Made by a program: the position numbers and the translations under genes
Shown: positions 49,301-59,211 of the stretch, piece after piece
How the letters are laid out: each line of letters opens with the position of its first letter
Numbering within the stretch: position 1 is the stretch's first letter
The notes under the pieces: generated by a model
Seen by the model: the letters and a program-made list of their open reading frames with translations, nothing else
What the model was told of the DNA's origin: nothing
Database searches by the model: none
Source: Pseudorhodobacter aquimaris
GTDB taxonomy: Bacteria > Pseudomonadota > Alphaproteobacteria > Rhodobacterales > Rhodobacteraceae
Direction: 5' to 3'
NCBI RefSeq assembly: GCF_001202025.1
Contig: NZ_LGHS01000072.1
Span: forward strand, 1-64,000
DNA: 64,000 nucleotides

Positions 49301-50122
49301 GTGACCCAAAGCCAGATTGCACCCGCGAAACCCGCCAAGCCGCATTTGCCGGACGCACAAACCGTCACCTCGGTACAGCATTGGACTGACCGGCTGTTTT
49401 CATTTCGTGTGACACGCCCGCAATCCTTGCGGTTCCGTTCAGGTGAATTTGTGATGATTGGCCTGATGGGCGACAACGGAAAGCCGCTGCTGCGTGCCTA
49501 TTCCATTGCCTCGCCAAATTGGGATGAGGAGTTGGAGTTTTATTCAATCAAGGTGCCCGATGGCCCTTTGACCAGAAAGCTGCAACATATCACCACGGGG
49601 GATGAGATCATCCTGCGCCCCAAGCCGGTTGGAACCCTTGTCCATGACGCGCTTTTGCCCGGCAAGCGGGTCTGGTTTCTGGCAACCGGCACCGGCATTG
49701 CCCCCTTTGCCAGCCTGATGCGCGATCCGGAGACCTATGAGAAATACGATCAGGTCATCATGATGCACACTTGCCGCACGGCGGATGAGTTGGAATACGG
49801 CCGCAAGCTGGTTGAGGATCTGAAGAACGACGAGCTGATCGGGGAAATGGTTGAGGGCAAGCTGCTCTACTATCCCACCACCACCCGCGAAGAGACCGCG
49901 CGCATGGGGCGCATCACCGAGAACCTTAAGACCGGTAAGGTCTTTGAGGATCTGGGCATCCCGCCAATGAACCAAGGCGAAGATCGCGCGATGGTCTGTG
50001 GCTCTCTGGATTTTAATATTGATGTGAAGGCGGTGCTTGAAAGCTTTGGCCTGCGCGAAGGGGCAAACTCTGAGCCTCGGGAATATGTGGTGGAAAAAGC
50101 CTTTGTCGGCGACGGGATTTAG
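49301..50122 (+). CDS. fpr: Ferredoxin-NADP+ reductase
   Basis: A 273-residue flavoprotein of the bacterial FPR type, which moves electrons between NADPH and ferredoxin or flavodoxin, often in oxidative stress defence. The FAD motif is RAYSIASPN, the NADP site GTGIAPFASLMRDP, and the C terminus VVEKAFVGDGI is typical of the rhodobacter subclass (the Rhodobacter capsulatus enzyme has a similar extension). The GTG at 49301 was chosen because upstream in-frame residues from 49250 do not match relatives; the ribosome site is modest. Confidence 0.94.
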   Translation: MTQSQIAPAKPAKPHLPDAQTVTSVQHWTDRLFSFRVTRPQSLRFRSGEFVMIGLMGDNGKPLLRAYSIASPNWDEELEFYSIKVPDGPLTRKLQHITTGDEIILRPKPVGTLVHDALLPGKRVWFLATGTGIAPFASLMRDPETYEKYDQVIMMHTCRTADELEYGRKLVEDLKNDELIGEMVEGKLLYYPTTTREETARMGRITENLKTGKVFEDLGIPPMNQGEDRAMVCGSLDFNIDVKAVLESFGLREGANSEPREYVVEKAFVGDGI

Positions 50123-50142
50123 CCCTTACATCCCAGATGAAC

Positions 50143-50170
50143 AAAGCCGCGCAACATATTGCGCGGCTTT
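50143..50170. terminator. Bidirectional terminator
   Basis: A perfect 12 base-pair stem (AAAGCCGCGCAA at 50143-50154 with TTGCGCGGCTTT at 50159-50170) and a four-base loop lies between the convergent fpr and Ala/Glu-rich genes. A and T tracts flank the GC core on both sides, so it can stop transcription in both directions. Confidence 0.88.
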
Positions 50171-50178
50171 GCTTTATC

Positions 50179-50835
50179 CTACATGCCGAGGGCGGATTTA
50201 ACCTGATCCAAAACCCCTTGCAACAGCAACGGATTGTCGGCAACGCCGCCAACAAGCGACTTCAAAGAGGATTTGGTGCCATCGTCCAAAGAAGAGTCAT
50301 CAATCAAACCTTCAACTGCGGCCCGGTCAAAATTGTCAGCATCAAGCAGGCTTGACGTGTCAACTGCCTCTGCGGCGGCGGCGGCGTCAGCCTCGGCATT
50401 TGCGGCAGCTTCGGTGGCAGCATCGGCGGCAGCCTGCGCCTCGGCCTCAACCGCAGTGGTGGCACCATCGACAGCCTCTGTCGCGGCATCGGTGGCCGCT
50501 TCAGCAGCCTCGGCCGCATCCTCTACGGCCTCATTGGCAGCCTCGGTGGCGGCTTCTACGGCTTCATTGGCGGCCTCTTCGGCGGCTTGCGCTTCCTCTG
50601 CTGCCAGTGCGGCAGCCTCTTCAGCGGCTTTGGCAGCGGCTTCTTCAGCGGCTTTCGCTTCGGCTGCGGCCTGCTCTGCGGCAAGTGCGGCGGCTTCCTG
50701 CGCGGCCTTGGCGGCCTCTTCTGCCTTCATAGTGGCTTCTTGAGCCGCTTGCTGTGCCGGCACATAGCTGAATTGGTAGTAGCCCAAACCAGCGGCAGCG
50801 ATCACGACAGCGCCCAGAATTACACTTTTGTTCAT
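50179..50835 (-). CDS. Ala/Glu-rich membrane-anchored protein
   Basis: A 218-residue protein. The N-terminal hydrophobic segment (KSVILGAVVIAAAGLGYYQF) is an uncleaved anchor or signal. It is followed by about 120 residues of low-complexity AEEAA/ATEAANEAVE repeats, expected to form a long charged helix or coiled coil, and then a compact C-terminal domain (DNFDRAAVEGLIDDSSLDDG, DNPLLLQGVLDQVKSALG). The layout recalls TolA-like or heme-assembly helper proteins of alphaproteobacteria, where an Ala-rich rod spans the periplasm, but no family is assigned. The ATG at 50835 follows CTGGAGAA. The repetitive DNA could vary in length among strains. Confidence 0.75.
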   Translation of the reverse strand: MNKSVILGAVVIAAAGLGYYQFSYVPAQQAAQEATMKAEEAAKAAQEAAALAAEQAAAEAKAAEEAAAKAAEEAAALAAEEAQAAEEAANEAVEAATEAANEAVEDAAEAAEAATDAATEAVDGATTAVEAEAQAAADAATEAAANAEADAAAAAEAVDTSSLLDADNFDRAAVEGLIDDSSLDDGTKSSLKSLVGGVADNPLLLQGVLDQVKSALGM

Positions 50836-51038
50836 CTTAATTCTCCAGTTGCCCGCCCAAACCGGCGGTTGCGGCGCGTTCATGGCAGAAAGCAGGGCCG
50901 TTGAAAAGGCTTTGCCGCGGCGCCGCGCCTATCTGGCAGGTTTTCACCGAAAGGAGTTGAACAACCCGCGCCGGAGGTCTATTTTACCTCGCGTAGGGGC
51001 AATGCCTCTGCATCTGAAACAAAAGAAGGAAGTAAACC

Positions 51039-51584
51039 ATAGCCCGCAGACCACATAACGCCCCGCCGCAACGCGACACGGGCCCCCGCGTAAATGATCG
51101 CATCCGCAGCTCCGAGATTCGCCTGATCGGCGCTGACGGGGAAAACGTAGGCGTTGTCACGCCTGCCCGTGCGATGGCCATGGCTGAGGAGGCCGGGTTG
51201 GACCTAGTCGAAATCTCGCCCAATGCGGAACCGCCGGTCTGTAAAATCATGGACTTCGGCAAATTCAAATATGAGCAGCAAAAGCGTGAGGCGGAAGCCC
51301 GCAAAAAGCAGCACATCATTGAAATCAAGGAAATCAAGTTCCGTCCCGGCACGGACAAGCATGATTATGACGTCAAGATGCGCTCTGTTCTTAAGTTTCT
51401 GGAAGAGGGTGACAAGGTCAAGGTCACGCTGCGCTTCCGGGGCCGGGAAATGGCACATCAGCAGCTTGGTATGGAATTGCTCAACCGTGTTGCGGATGAT
51501 GTGATTGCCCAAGAGGCCGGTAAGGTCGAGAACTTTCCGAAACTGGAAGGCCGTCAGATGGTGATGATGATCGGCCCGAAATAG
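51039..51584 (+). CDS. infC: Translation initiation factor IF-3 (AUA start)
   Basis: A 181-residue protein when read from the non-canonical ATA at 51039. The N-terminal domain [20 protein letters not shown] is that of rhodobacter IF-3. It continues with [16 protein letters not shown] and the C-terminal domain [20 protein letters not shown]. An in-frame TAA lies at 51033-51035. No ATG, GTG or TTG occurs until 51174, inside the conserved N domain, so initiation must be at ATA. AGAAGGAAG lies about seven bases before it. E. coli infC starts at AUU, and IF-3 represses its own synthesis by rejecting such codons; the same control is likely here. The usual rpmI-rplT partners do not follow. Confidence 0.92.
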   Translation: MARRPHNAPPQRDTGPRVNDRIRSSEIRLIGADGENVGVVTPARAMAMAEEAGLDLVEISPNAEPPVCKIMDFGKFKYEQQKREAEARKKQHIIEIKEIKFRPGTDKHDYDVKMRSVLKFLEEGDKVKVTLRFRGREMAHQQLGMELLNRVADDVIAQEAGKVENFPKLEGRQMVMMIGPK

Positions 51585-51644
51585 GCCGCCATACTGATAT
51601 ACAATGCAAATGGGGCAGATCACTTCGGCTCTTCACATTAAATG

Positions 51645-51677
51645 ATGCAGTCCTGAAAATTCCAGGACTGCATTTTT
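51645..51677 (+). terminator. infC terminator
   Basis: ATGCAGTCCTG (51645-51655) pairs perfectly with CAGGACTGCAT (51663-51673) across a seven-base loop and runs into TTTTT. It lies 61 bases after the infC stop, so infC is terminated alone rather than read into ribosomal protein genes. Confidence 0.88.
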
Positions 51678-52173
51678 CGTTCCATTAAGGCACCACCATA
51701 TCGTCATAGGGTCGTAGATGTATGGGAGCGGCCAAAATGAAAGTGCACGCCATTTTTTGGCCCCCACATTCCTCTTGCGTGGTTTAATTCCAGTGCAAAA
51801 AATGAACAGGCTTATATCCCGCATAAATTTTTCTTGGCAGATAGCTGACGAAATTTTTATGGAGATGGCACAATATGGCGACGCACAGATCTTCGGCATC
51901 TTGAAGCAGGCGCCGGTTTGCGTGCCAATCTCTGGAGCTGTGTCGCGCGCGTCGTATGAGCGGCGCATGCTTCTATAAGAAGTTTTGCGGGATGCCCTCT
52001 CGGGCTTGTTTTCCGAAGAGTCGCAGTGTTCAGCGTTTAGGTGACTTGCGCGTTCTGAGCGGTAATATCTTCACAACCACAATGGCTTGCGCTGGTTGGA
52101 TGCACCTGACGCTAGATGGCGTGACATAGGTGTGTTCGTACGGATCATGGCGGGCGGGCTGACGAGGCAACCG
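51678..52173. other. Non-coding region
   Basis: About 500 bases with no supported gene. A plus-strand opening at 51718-51978 gives an unlikely protein with no ribosome site. A short GCCC-TCTC-GGGC hairpin followed by TTGTTTT near 51998-52014 could be a weak terminator of an unseen small transcript. No known RNA family was recognised. Confidence 0.35.
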
Positions 52174-52363
52174 ATGGAAAATTCCACATTTGCCCTTCCC
52201 ACCACCCCGCGTCAGATCGCATACGGCTTCACAGGACAGGCGACCAAGCCCCAAGCAGGTGGCCTTTGCCGAACGGCTGGCACGGATCAAACGGCGCGCC
52301 GTCCCGGACGAATGTTTTCGCGACAAGGGGCTGATGCCGAAATGGATCAACGGCAATAAATAG
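52174..52363 (+). pseudogene. Broken small repeat-motif protein
   Basis: The ATG at 52174 opens MENSTFALPTTPRQIAYG. The frame then loses the pattern, and in another frame the sequence resumes as RPSPKQVAFAERLARIKRRA, VPDECFRDKGLMPKWINGNK, stop at 52361. The two parts look like the first and second copies of one motif (TPRQ/SPKQ, I/V-A-F/Y-A, then V-P, W-I-x-x-N-K) known to me from small hypothetical proteins of rhodobacters. The intact gene would carry two full copies; here the middle is deleted and the frame shifted by one. The function of intact relatives is unknown. Confidence 0.5.
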
Positions 52364-52409
52364 AGGCCGCCCCTGCACGAAAGGCGGCCCCTAACATTGC
52401 GGCGCGTGA

Positions 52410-53786
<1,377 letters not shown>

Positions 53787-53882
53787 TCAGCCAAAGTATA
53801 AATTTTGGGCTGTCGGCGCATCTTTCGCGCAAATTAACACTCTTGAAAAGAGGTTTCTTGCAGAATTACCGCGACAAAAGCA

Positions 53883-54830
53883 TCATTCCGTCGCAAATTG
53901 CATCGCTTTCCACAATGCAAGCGCCTGCGCTGTCTTGGCGACATCATGCACGCGCAGGATCTGAGCTCCCATGGCCGCCCCGTGCAAAGCCACCGCAACA
54001 GAGCCCGCCATCCGGTCTCGGGCCTCGGCGGCGCCGCCGATCGCGCCGATGAACTTTTTGCGCGACGCCCCCAAAAGCACCGGCAATCCAAGCCCGTGTA
54101 GCACCGAAAGTTGCCGCAAAAGGTCAAGATTATGCGCCTGTGTTTTGGCAAAACCTATCCCCGGATCGACGATAAGTTGCCCCACCCCGCGTGATCGGGC
54201 AAAGTCCACACGTTCCGCCAGATGGTCCATCACCTCGGCCACAACGTCGACATAGGTCGGGTTGTCTTGCATGGTCGCGGGATCACCCTTGGAATGCATC
54301 AGGCAGGCGGGCACGCCACGCTCTGCCACCAGATCCGCCATTTCGGGATCATAGCGAAAGGCGGTCACGTCATTGACGATATCAGCCCCCGCATCCAGTG
54401 CCGCCTCGGCGACGGCGGCCTTGCGGGTGTCAATGCTGATGGGCTTGGTGATGCCTGCAGCGCGCAGCCCGCGAATGGCGGGGGCAACTCGGGCGATCTC
54501 TTCGGCCACGGTCACGGTCTGCGCCCCCGGCCGGGTACTCTCACCGCCGATATCGAGAATATCCGCCGCACCCATCAATCGCGCCCGCGCCACCGCCTGC
54601 TGTACCGAGGCCAGATCGCCACCATCCGAAAAACTGTCGGGGGTCACGTTCAAAATGCCCATGATGCGGGGGCAGTCCATCGACAGGCCACAGATCGGCG
54701 CGGGCAAAGCCGTGAAGCCATCAAGGCCCCTCTTTGTACGATCACCATCGATGCGCACAAAACGACTGCCCGCAAGCGGCAGCGTATCAGCACCGCGCCC
54801 CAAGATCGGGTGTGGAACGGTCCAGGCCAT
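53883..54830 (-). CDS. folP: Dihydropteroate synthase
   Basis: A 315-residue TIM-barrel enzyme that condenses p-aminobenzoate with the pterin diphosphate; it is the sulfonamide target. The motifs are MGILNVTPDSFSDGG, DIGGESTRPGA, the DTRKAAVAEAALDAGADIVN block, and GASRKKFIGAI. An N-terminal extension of about 55 residues precedes the core. The ATG at 54830 overlaps the folB stop, so the two folate genes are coupled. No duplicated sulfonamide-resistance copy is present. Confidence 0.95.
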   Translation of the reverse strand: MAWTVPHPILGRGADTLPLAGSRFVRIDGDRTKRGLDGFTALPAPICGLSMDCPRIMGILNVTPDSFSDGGDLASVQQAVARARLMGAADILDIGGESTRPGAQTVTVAEEIARVAPAIRGLRAAGITKPISIDTRKAAVAEAALDAGADIVNDVTAFRYDPEMADLVAERGVPACLMHSKGDPATMQDNPTYVDVVAEVMDHLAERVDFARSRGVGQLIVDPGIGFAKTQAHNLDLLRQLSVLHGLGLPVLLGASRKKFIGAIGGAAEARDRMAGSVAVALHGAAMGAQILRVHDVAKTAQALALWKAMQFATE

Positions 54831-55696
54831 CACACCAGCCCCCGCACAGGTACAGATGCTTGCGGCAGGGCGGCCCCCGCGACCAACAGCTCCACCGCCT
54901 GCATCTGTTCAGACAGCCAGACCGCCAGCGCCAGCGCATCCCCCTGCGGCGGCGGCACGGCGTCAACCACCATCCGCGCAGGTGCCCAAAGGCTGATCTG
55001 TCCGTTGCGCAAGGCCCAGTCCAGCTCTGTCCGGGTGGCGACAACGAAACAGCACGGGTCCTGCCCTGCCAGCGCCCATGCTGCCTGCTCCATCGCCAAG
55101 AGGTCTATGCGGCGTTGCGCCTGCGGATCGGGCGATGACGGGCGCGCATATCCCGCATCCGCCACCACCAGAATAAGGGGCGCGCCATCAGCGGCGGCAA
55201 TCACATCCGCCAAATGGTCGGGGCCTGCAAGATAGCCCACCACCGGACGCGGTGCTACACTGGCCTGCGGCATCTCCTCCGCCTTGGAGCGCACAATTTC
55301 CACGCCCAGATCATAGGGGCCACGGTCCACCTTTTCGATCCGCACAAAGGCACGCAAGGCTTGGGGTTCGGCCAGAATACGCAGCGCGACCCGCTCTGCC
55401 AATGTTTCAAGCAGGTTGATACGTTCGGCCTGCAACTCATGCGCTACGGCTTCGGTCAAACGGTCATAAGAAAGGATCAGATCGACATCATCATCAAGGG
55501 GTTGTGGCACGGGGGCCACCTCAACCACGATATTGAAACGGACTTTTTGCAGCAGGCCGCGTTCCTGGGCAAAGGCACCGATTTCGACCTCGACCACATA
55601 ATCGCGTACCGAGATCCGGTCCAACGGGTCCGGACCGGCCATTGCGGCCGCACGCTCTTCGGGGTGGGCAAAAGCAGTAGAGGTGTCAACGGCCAT
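54830..55696 (-). CDS. folB: Dihydroneopterin aldolase with C-terminal extension
   Basis: 288 residues. The first about 150 form the FolB fold: DRISVRDYVVEVEIGAFAQE, RGLLQKVRFNIVVEV, VDLILSYDRLTEAVAHEL, and FVRIEKVDRGPYDLGVEIVR. Typical FolB has about 120 residues. Here a further about 130 residues follow (VVGYLAGPDHLADVIAAADG, then LILVVADAGYARPS) that look like an alpha/beta domain I cannot place; it may be a lineage-specific fusion. The ATG at 55696 has GGAG about five bases upstream. It is coupled to folP. Confidence 0.88.
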   Translation of the reverse strand: MAVDTSTAFAHPEERAAAMAGPDPLDRISVRDYVVEVEIGAFAQERGLLQKVRFNIVVEVAPVPQPLDDDVDLILSYDRLTEAVAHELQAERINLLETLAERVALRILAEPQALRAFVRIEKVDRGPYDLGVEIVRSKAEEMPQASVAPRPVVGYLAGPDHLADVIAAADGAPLILVVADAGYARPSSPDPQAQRRIDLLAMEQAAWALAGQDPCCFVVATRTELDWALRNGQISLWAPARMVVDAVPPPQGDALALAVWLSEQMQAVELLVAGAALPQASVPVRGLV

Positions 55697-55762
55697 GGCC
55701 ACTCCGCAAGTATCAGACTTATCCGAGCCTTAGCACGTCAAAGCAAGCGGGGCCAAGCCCGA

Positions 55763-56404
55763 TCAGGACGGCTGGCGGTAAAACAGATGGCTGCCGATTT
55801 TTGCCGTATTGGGAAAAATACGCGCCCAACGGGGAAGTATGTTTGTGGTATGAAAATGGGTCGCGCCATCGGTCAACGCACGCGGCGCACCATCGATCAT
55901 CGCGCGCGCGATCTTGGCAACCCGCGCATAGGCACGCTGTTCACTGATCGTATCCGGGCGACCGTCACAGATATATGAGAACTGGCAACCGTTGCGACGC
56001 TCTGCGCCCTGCTGGACCACACCGCAAATCGAATTGGGGTAGCTCTGGCTGTCCACACGGTTCAAGATCACCTCGGCCACGGCGAACTGCCCTTTGACGG
56101 TTTCGCCGCGCGCCTCGAAATAAAGCGCCTGCGCGAGGCAGGCGAATTGTTCTCCGCCCGTCGCTTTGGGCTGGCTGGCAACCCAGGATTTGTCGTATTT
56201 AACCCGCTCGGGCGCTTCTTTGGGGCGCAAGGCAATTAGCATATCTTCGGGAATGTTGTTCAGCGCGCGCTGTTCTGCCCCAATCAAGGAGCCAAGCTGC
56301 TGGGTCGGGTTATTCGACCGGCTGACCGATGTTTCGGCCATTGCCGTTCCTGCCAGCACCAAACACAAAGAGGCACTACCCAACCATTTTAATCGCACAT
56401 TCAT
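55763..56404 (-). CDS. Cell wall hydrolase, SleB-like (Hydrolase_2)
   Basis: A 213-residue exported protein with a signal peptide (WLGSASLCLVLAGTAMAETS). The C-terminal domain matches SleB/CwlJ-type hydrolases: FACLAQALYFEARGETVKGQ with the conserved glutamates, AVAEVILNRVDSQSYPNSIC, GCQFSYICDG, and ATHFHTTNILPRWA. Family members cut peptidoglycan, in Bacillus for spore germination; in non-sporulating alphaproteobacteria the role is wall remodelling of unknown detail. Its start overlaps the stop of a tiny upstream frame. Confidence 0.88.
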   Translation of the reverse strand: MNVRLKWLGSASLCLVLAGTAMAETSVSRSNNPTQQLGSLIGAEQRALNNIPEDMLIALRPKEAPERVKYDKSWVASQPKATGGEQFACLAQALYFEARGETVKGQFAVAEVILNRVDSQSYPNSICGVVQQGAERRNGCQFSYICDGRPDTISEQRAYARVAKIARAMIDGAPRALTDGATHFHTTNILPRWARIFPNTAKIGSHLFYRQPS

Positions 56405-56508
56405 CTGTTCCGTCCCGGTACCCGTTTCACCAATTCAAGCAGCGCAAGTTCCGCGGCCCCAAAGCTTAATAAGGCCACTGCATAGCCGAAAAATATCCGC
56501 GAGTCCAT
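56401..56508 (-). CDS. Possible 35-residue membrane protein
   Basis: The frame starts MDSRIFFGYAVALLSFGAAE and ends LLELVKRVPGRNR, a single hydrophobic helix with a basic C-terminal tail. Its stop overlaps the ATG of the SleB-like gene (ATGA), which favours real translation and coupling. An alternative start four codons upstream (56520) exists; neither has a good ribosome site. Function is unknown and the case rests on hydrophobicity and the overlap. Confidence 0.42.
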   Translation of the reverse strand: MDSRIFFGYAVALLSFGAAELALLELVKRVPGRNR

Positions 56509-56572
56509 GCCTTGTTGCATTAATGCAACAGTAGTTAATAACACCCTTGGCGACTGCTGTCCAATACCGGGT

Positions 56573-59140
56573 TTAACTATTTGTTTCTGATAAATTTTCG
56601 AGATTTTTATCCAAAAGCGCCAGATGCGCCGCTGCCAGCCGCGCCAAGGGCACCCGATAGGATGAACATGACACATAATCAAAACCGGCCTTGCGACAGA
56701 AGGCGATTGATTCGGGGTTACCGCCATGCTCTCCGCAAATCGACAATGTCAGATTGGCGCGGGTCTCGCGGCCACGTTCTGCCCCGATCAGCAACAGTTC
56801 CCCAACCCCGTCGAAATCCAGAATGTGAAAGGGGTCTTCGGGATAGACACCCTGCTGCACATAGGTGTTCATAAAACGGCCCGCATCATCACGCGACAGC
56901 CCGTAGGTCATCTGCGTAAGGTCATTGGTGCCGAAGGACAGAAAGGCGGCATGCTGGGCGATCTCACCGGCGCGCAGGGCCGCGCGCGGGGTTTCCACCA
57001 TCACCCCCAGCTTGAAGTCGAATTCCGCCCGTGTGGCCGTGCGCACCTTGGCCGCCACCGCATCAATGCGGGTCTTGACCAGCTCCACCTCGCGAGAGGC
57101 AGAGACCAACGGGATCATGATCTCCGGCACGATAGAGCCACCGCGGCGGGCGACCTCTACCACGGCCTCAAAGATCGCCTGCGCCTGCATGTCGTAGATC
57201 TCGGGCAGAACGATCCCCAAACGCACACCGCGCATCCCCAGCATCGGGTTGAACTCGGTCAATGCCTCGGCGCGGCGCGTCACCTCCGAAAGGGGGCGGT
57301 CCAAGGCCTCAGCCAATTCGCGCAACCCCTCCCGCGAATGGGGCAGGAATTCATGCAAGGGCGGATCGAACAAGCGGATACAAACGGGCAAACCCTGCAT
57401 GATTTCAAATAGTTGCACAAAGTCGTCGCGCTGCATTGGCAGCAGGCGTGCAAGGGCCGTTGCCCGGTCGGCGGGCGTGTCGGCAAAGATCATCTCGCGC
57501 ATTGCGACAAGGCGCGCCTCTTCAAAAAACATATGTTCCGTGCGGCAAAGGCCAATACCCTGCGCCTCAAAGTTGCGGGCGTTCTGGGCATCGGCAGGCG
57601 TGTCGGCATTGGCCCGAATACCGATATCGCGCACATCATCGGCCCAAGAGAGCAACATCCTGAAGGCATCATCCAACGCAGGCGGCAACATCTCGACCGC
57701 GCCGGCCAGAACCTGACCCGAAGTCCCATCAATCGTGATCAGATCACCCTCGACCAGTTTGCGCCCGGTTTTGGATTGCAAAACCCGTGCCTTCACATCC
57801 AGGCTCAGGTCCGAGGCCCCCACCACACAGGGCAGGCCAAGCCCGCGACCGATCACCGCCGCATGGCTGGTCATACCGCCACGTTCGGTCAGAACCCCGA
57901 CCGCCGAATGCATGCCGCGAATATCCTCAGGCGCGGTCTCACGCCGCACAAGGATACAAGGCTCTCCGCGCGAGGCGCTGGCCTGTGCCGCGGCCGAGGT
58001 AAACACAATCCGCCCCGTCGCCGCCCCCGGACTGGCCGCAATACCGCGCCCGATTACATCCCGCGTCCCGCGCGGATCGACTTGCGGGTGCAAAAGCTCT
58101 GACAAGGCGCGGGGTTCGACGCGCAGCAAGGCTTCTTCGCGGGTGATGATCCCGTCATTGGCAAGGTCCACCGCAATGCGCAAACCTGCACGACTGGAAC
58201 GCGGCACACGGACGGCATCAATCACCGCCAGATGGCTGTCGTTGATGGTAAATTCCAACTGCATCTCTTCGCGCAGCTTGGCACGGCACGCAGCCCCTTG
58301 GCGCGCGAGGCTTTCAAAAAGTTCTGGTGCCAACTCCTCAAGCGAGGGGCCGCGCGGATCGCAGGTCAGATACAGCGCCTCCTCGCGTTTTTCCGCAATA
58401 TCGCTGGATTGACCCTGTCCCAAAAAGCGCCCCGTGACCTGTTCCAGCCCGGTAACCGGATCCACAAACTGGATAACACCGCTGCCCGAAATCCCCTGCC
58501 CCAGACCTTGGGCCATTTCCTGTACCACAAGCCCCAATGCGGCCTCCTCGGGCGCGCCCTTGGATTGACGCAAAAGCCGCGCCGAAGTGCCGGCCCAAGC
58601 CCGTGACATCGACCGCAAAACCTCAGCCAACTGGCGCGCGGGATCTTCGGGAAAGGGTTCATCCATCTCGTCGCGGTAGGCGGATAAGGCGTCGCGCAGC
58701 GCCTGCGCCGAGGGTTCGGCGATCTCAAACATATCGGGATCAAGCCGCGCCACATGCACCGCATAGCCCTGCACAAACCGCAGATAGAGCGCATCGGCCG
58801 CCGCCTGCCCATGGGTTTTCACCAAGACAGCATGGCGCGCGGCATTCATCCCGATATTAAGCACGGTCGACGGCCCGCCCCATTCGGGGTTCTCCGGGCT
58901 TGGCCGCACCGAGACCAGCGGGTTTTCCCCGAAACATTTCAGCACGCCGTTGCAATCAAGGCTGCGACCCGCGGCAATCGCCTGAACTGTTGCTGCGGGC
59001 AAGGCCACCGTCCGCGGCACCGGCATATCCAGCCGCAGCAGGCGTTGCAGACATTTCGCCCGCCAACCATGGGTGGCTACCGCAATTTCAGCCGATGGGG
59101 TGATTTCCACAAAATCGGTGATCGGTTCGAGTTTCTGCAC
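56573..59140 (-). CDS. Divergent pyruvate phosphate dikinase-like protein
   Basis: 855 residues. The central phosphohistidine domain is intact (LTERGGMTSHAAVIGRGLGL) and the C-terminal PEP/pyruvate barrel is well conserved, with GLCRTEHMFFE, LTEFNPMLGMRGVRLGI, SFGTNDLTQMTYGLSRDD and SICGEHGGNPESIAF. The N-terminal nucleotide-binding half is shortened and divergent: the segment that reads RSS...GMMDTVLN in typical PPDK reads VRPSPENPEWGGPSTVLNIG. The glycine-rich loop found at the start of PPDK (GGKGANL) is absent. It may still interconvert PEP and pyruvate, or may have changed donor. No PPDK regulatory protein gene adjoins it. Confidence 0.8.
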   Translation of the reverse strand: MQKLEPITDFVEITPSAEIAVATHGWRAKCLQRLLRLDMPVPRTVALPAATVQAIAAGRSLDCNGVLKCFGENPLVSVRPSPENPEWGGPSTVLNIGMNAARHAVLVKTHGQAAADALYLRFVQGYAVHVARLDPDMFEIAEPSAQALRDALSAYRDEMDEPFPEDPARQLAEVLRSMSRAWAGTSARLLRQSKGAPEEAALGLVVQEMAQGLGQGISGSGVIQFVDPVTGLEQVTGRFLGQGQSSDIAEKREEALYLTCDPRGPSLEELAPELFESLARQGAACRAKLREEMQLEFTINDSHLAVIDAVRVPRSSRAGLRIAVDLANDGIITREEALLRVEPRALSELLHPQVDPRGTRDVIGRGIAASPGAATGRIVFTSAAAQASASRGEPCILVRRETAPEDIRGMHSAVGVLTERGGMTSHAAVIGRGLGLPCVVGASDLSLDVKARVLQSKTGRKLVEGDLITIDGTSGQVLAGAVEMLPPALDDAFRMLLSWADDVRDIGIRANADTPADAQNARNFEAQGIGLCRTEHMFFEEARLVAMREMIFADTPADRATALARLLPMQRDDFVQLFEIMQGLPVCIRLFDPPLHEFLPHSREGLRELAEALDRPLSEVTRRAEALTEFNPMLGMRGVRLGIVLPEIYDMQAQAIFEAVVEVARRGGSIVPEIMIPLVSASREVELVKTRIDAVAAKVRTATRAEFDFKLGVMVETPRAALRAGEIAQHAAFLSFGTNDLTQMTYGLSRDDAGRFMNTYVQQGVYPEDPFHILDFDGVGELLLIGAERGRETRANLTLSICGEHGGNPESIAFCRKAGFDYVSCSSYRVPLARLAAAHLALLDKNLENLSETNS

Positions 59141-59211
59141 TGCGGCACCCTTTTCGTTTTCTGGCGCAGCATACGCGGATCAAGCGGTCACGCAAGCGTT
59201 TCGGTCATGCG

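Noticed and set aside
50234-50743. Long Ser/Ala-rich plus-strand frame
   Set aside because: It is the shadow of the Ala/Glu-rich gene on the opposite strand, produced by its repetitive GC-rich codons.
51174-51584. infC starting at the first ATG
   Set aside because: This removes the conserved N-terminal 45 residues. The AUA at 51039 restores the full protein with a good Shine-Dalgarno.
51718-51978. 86-codon plus-strand frame after infC
   Set aside because: No ribosome site, irregular composition and no family; probably chance in non-coding DNA.
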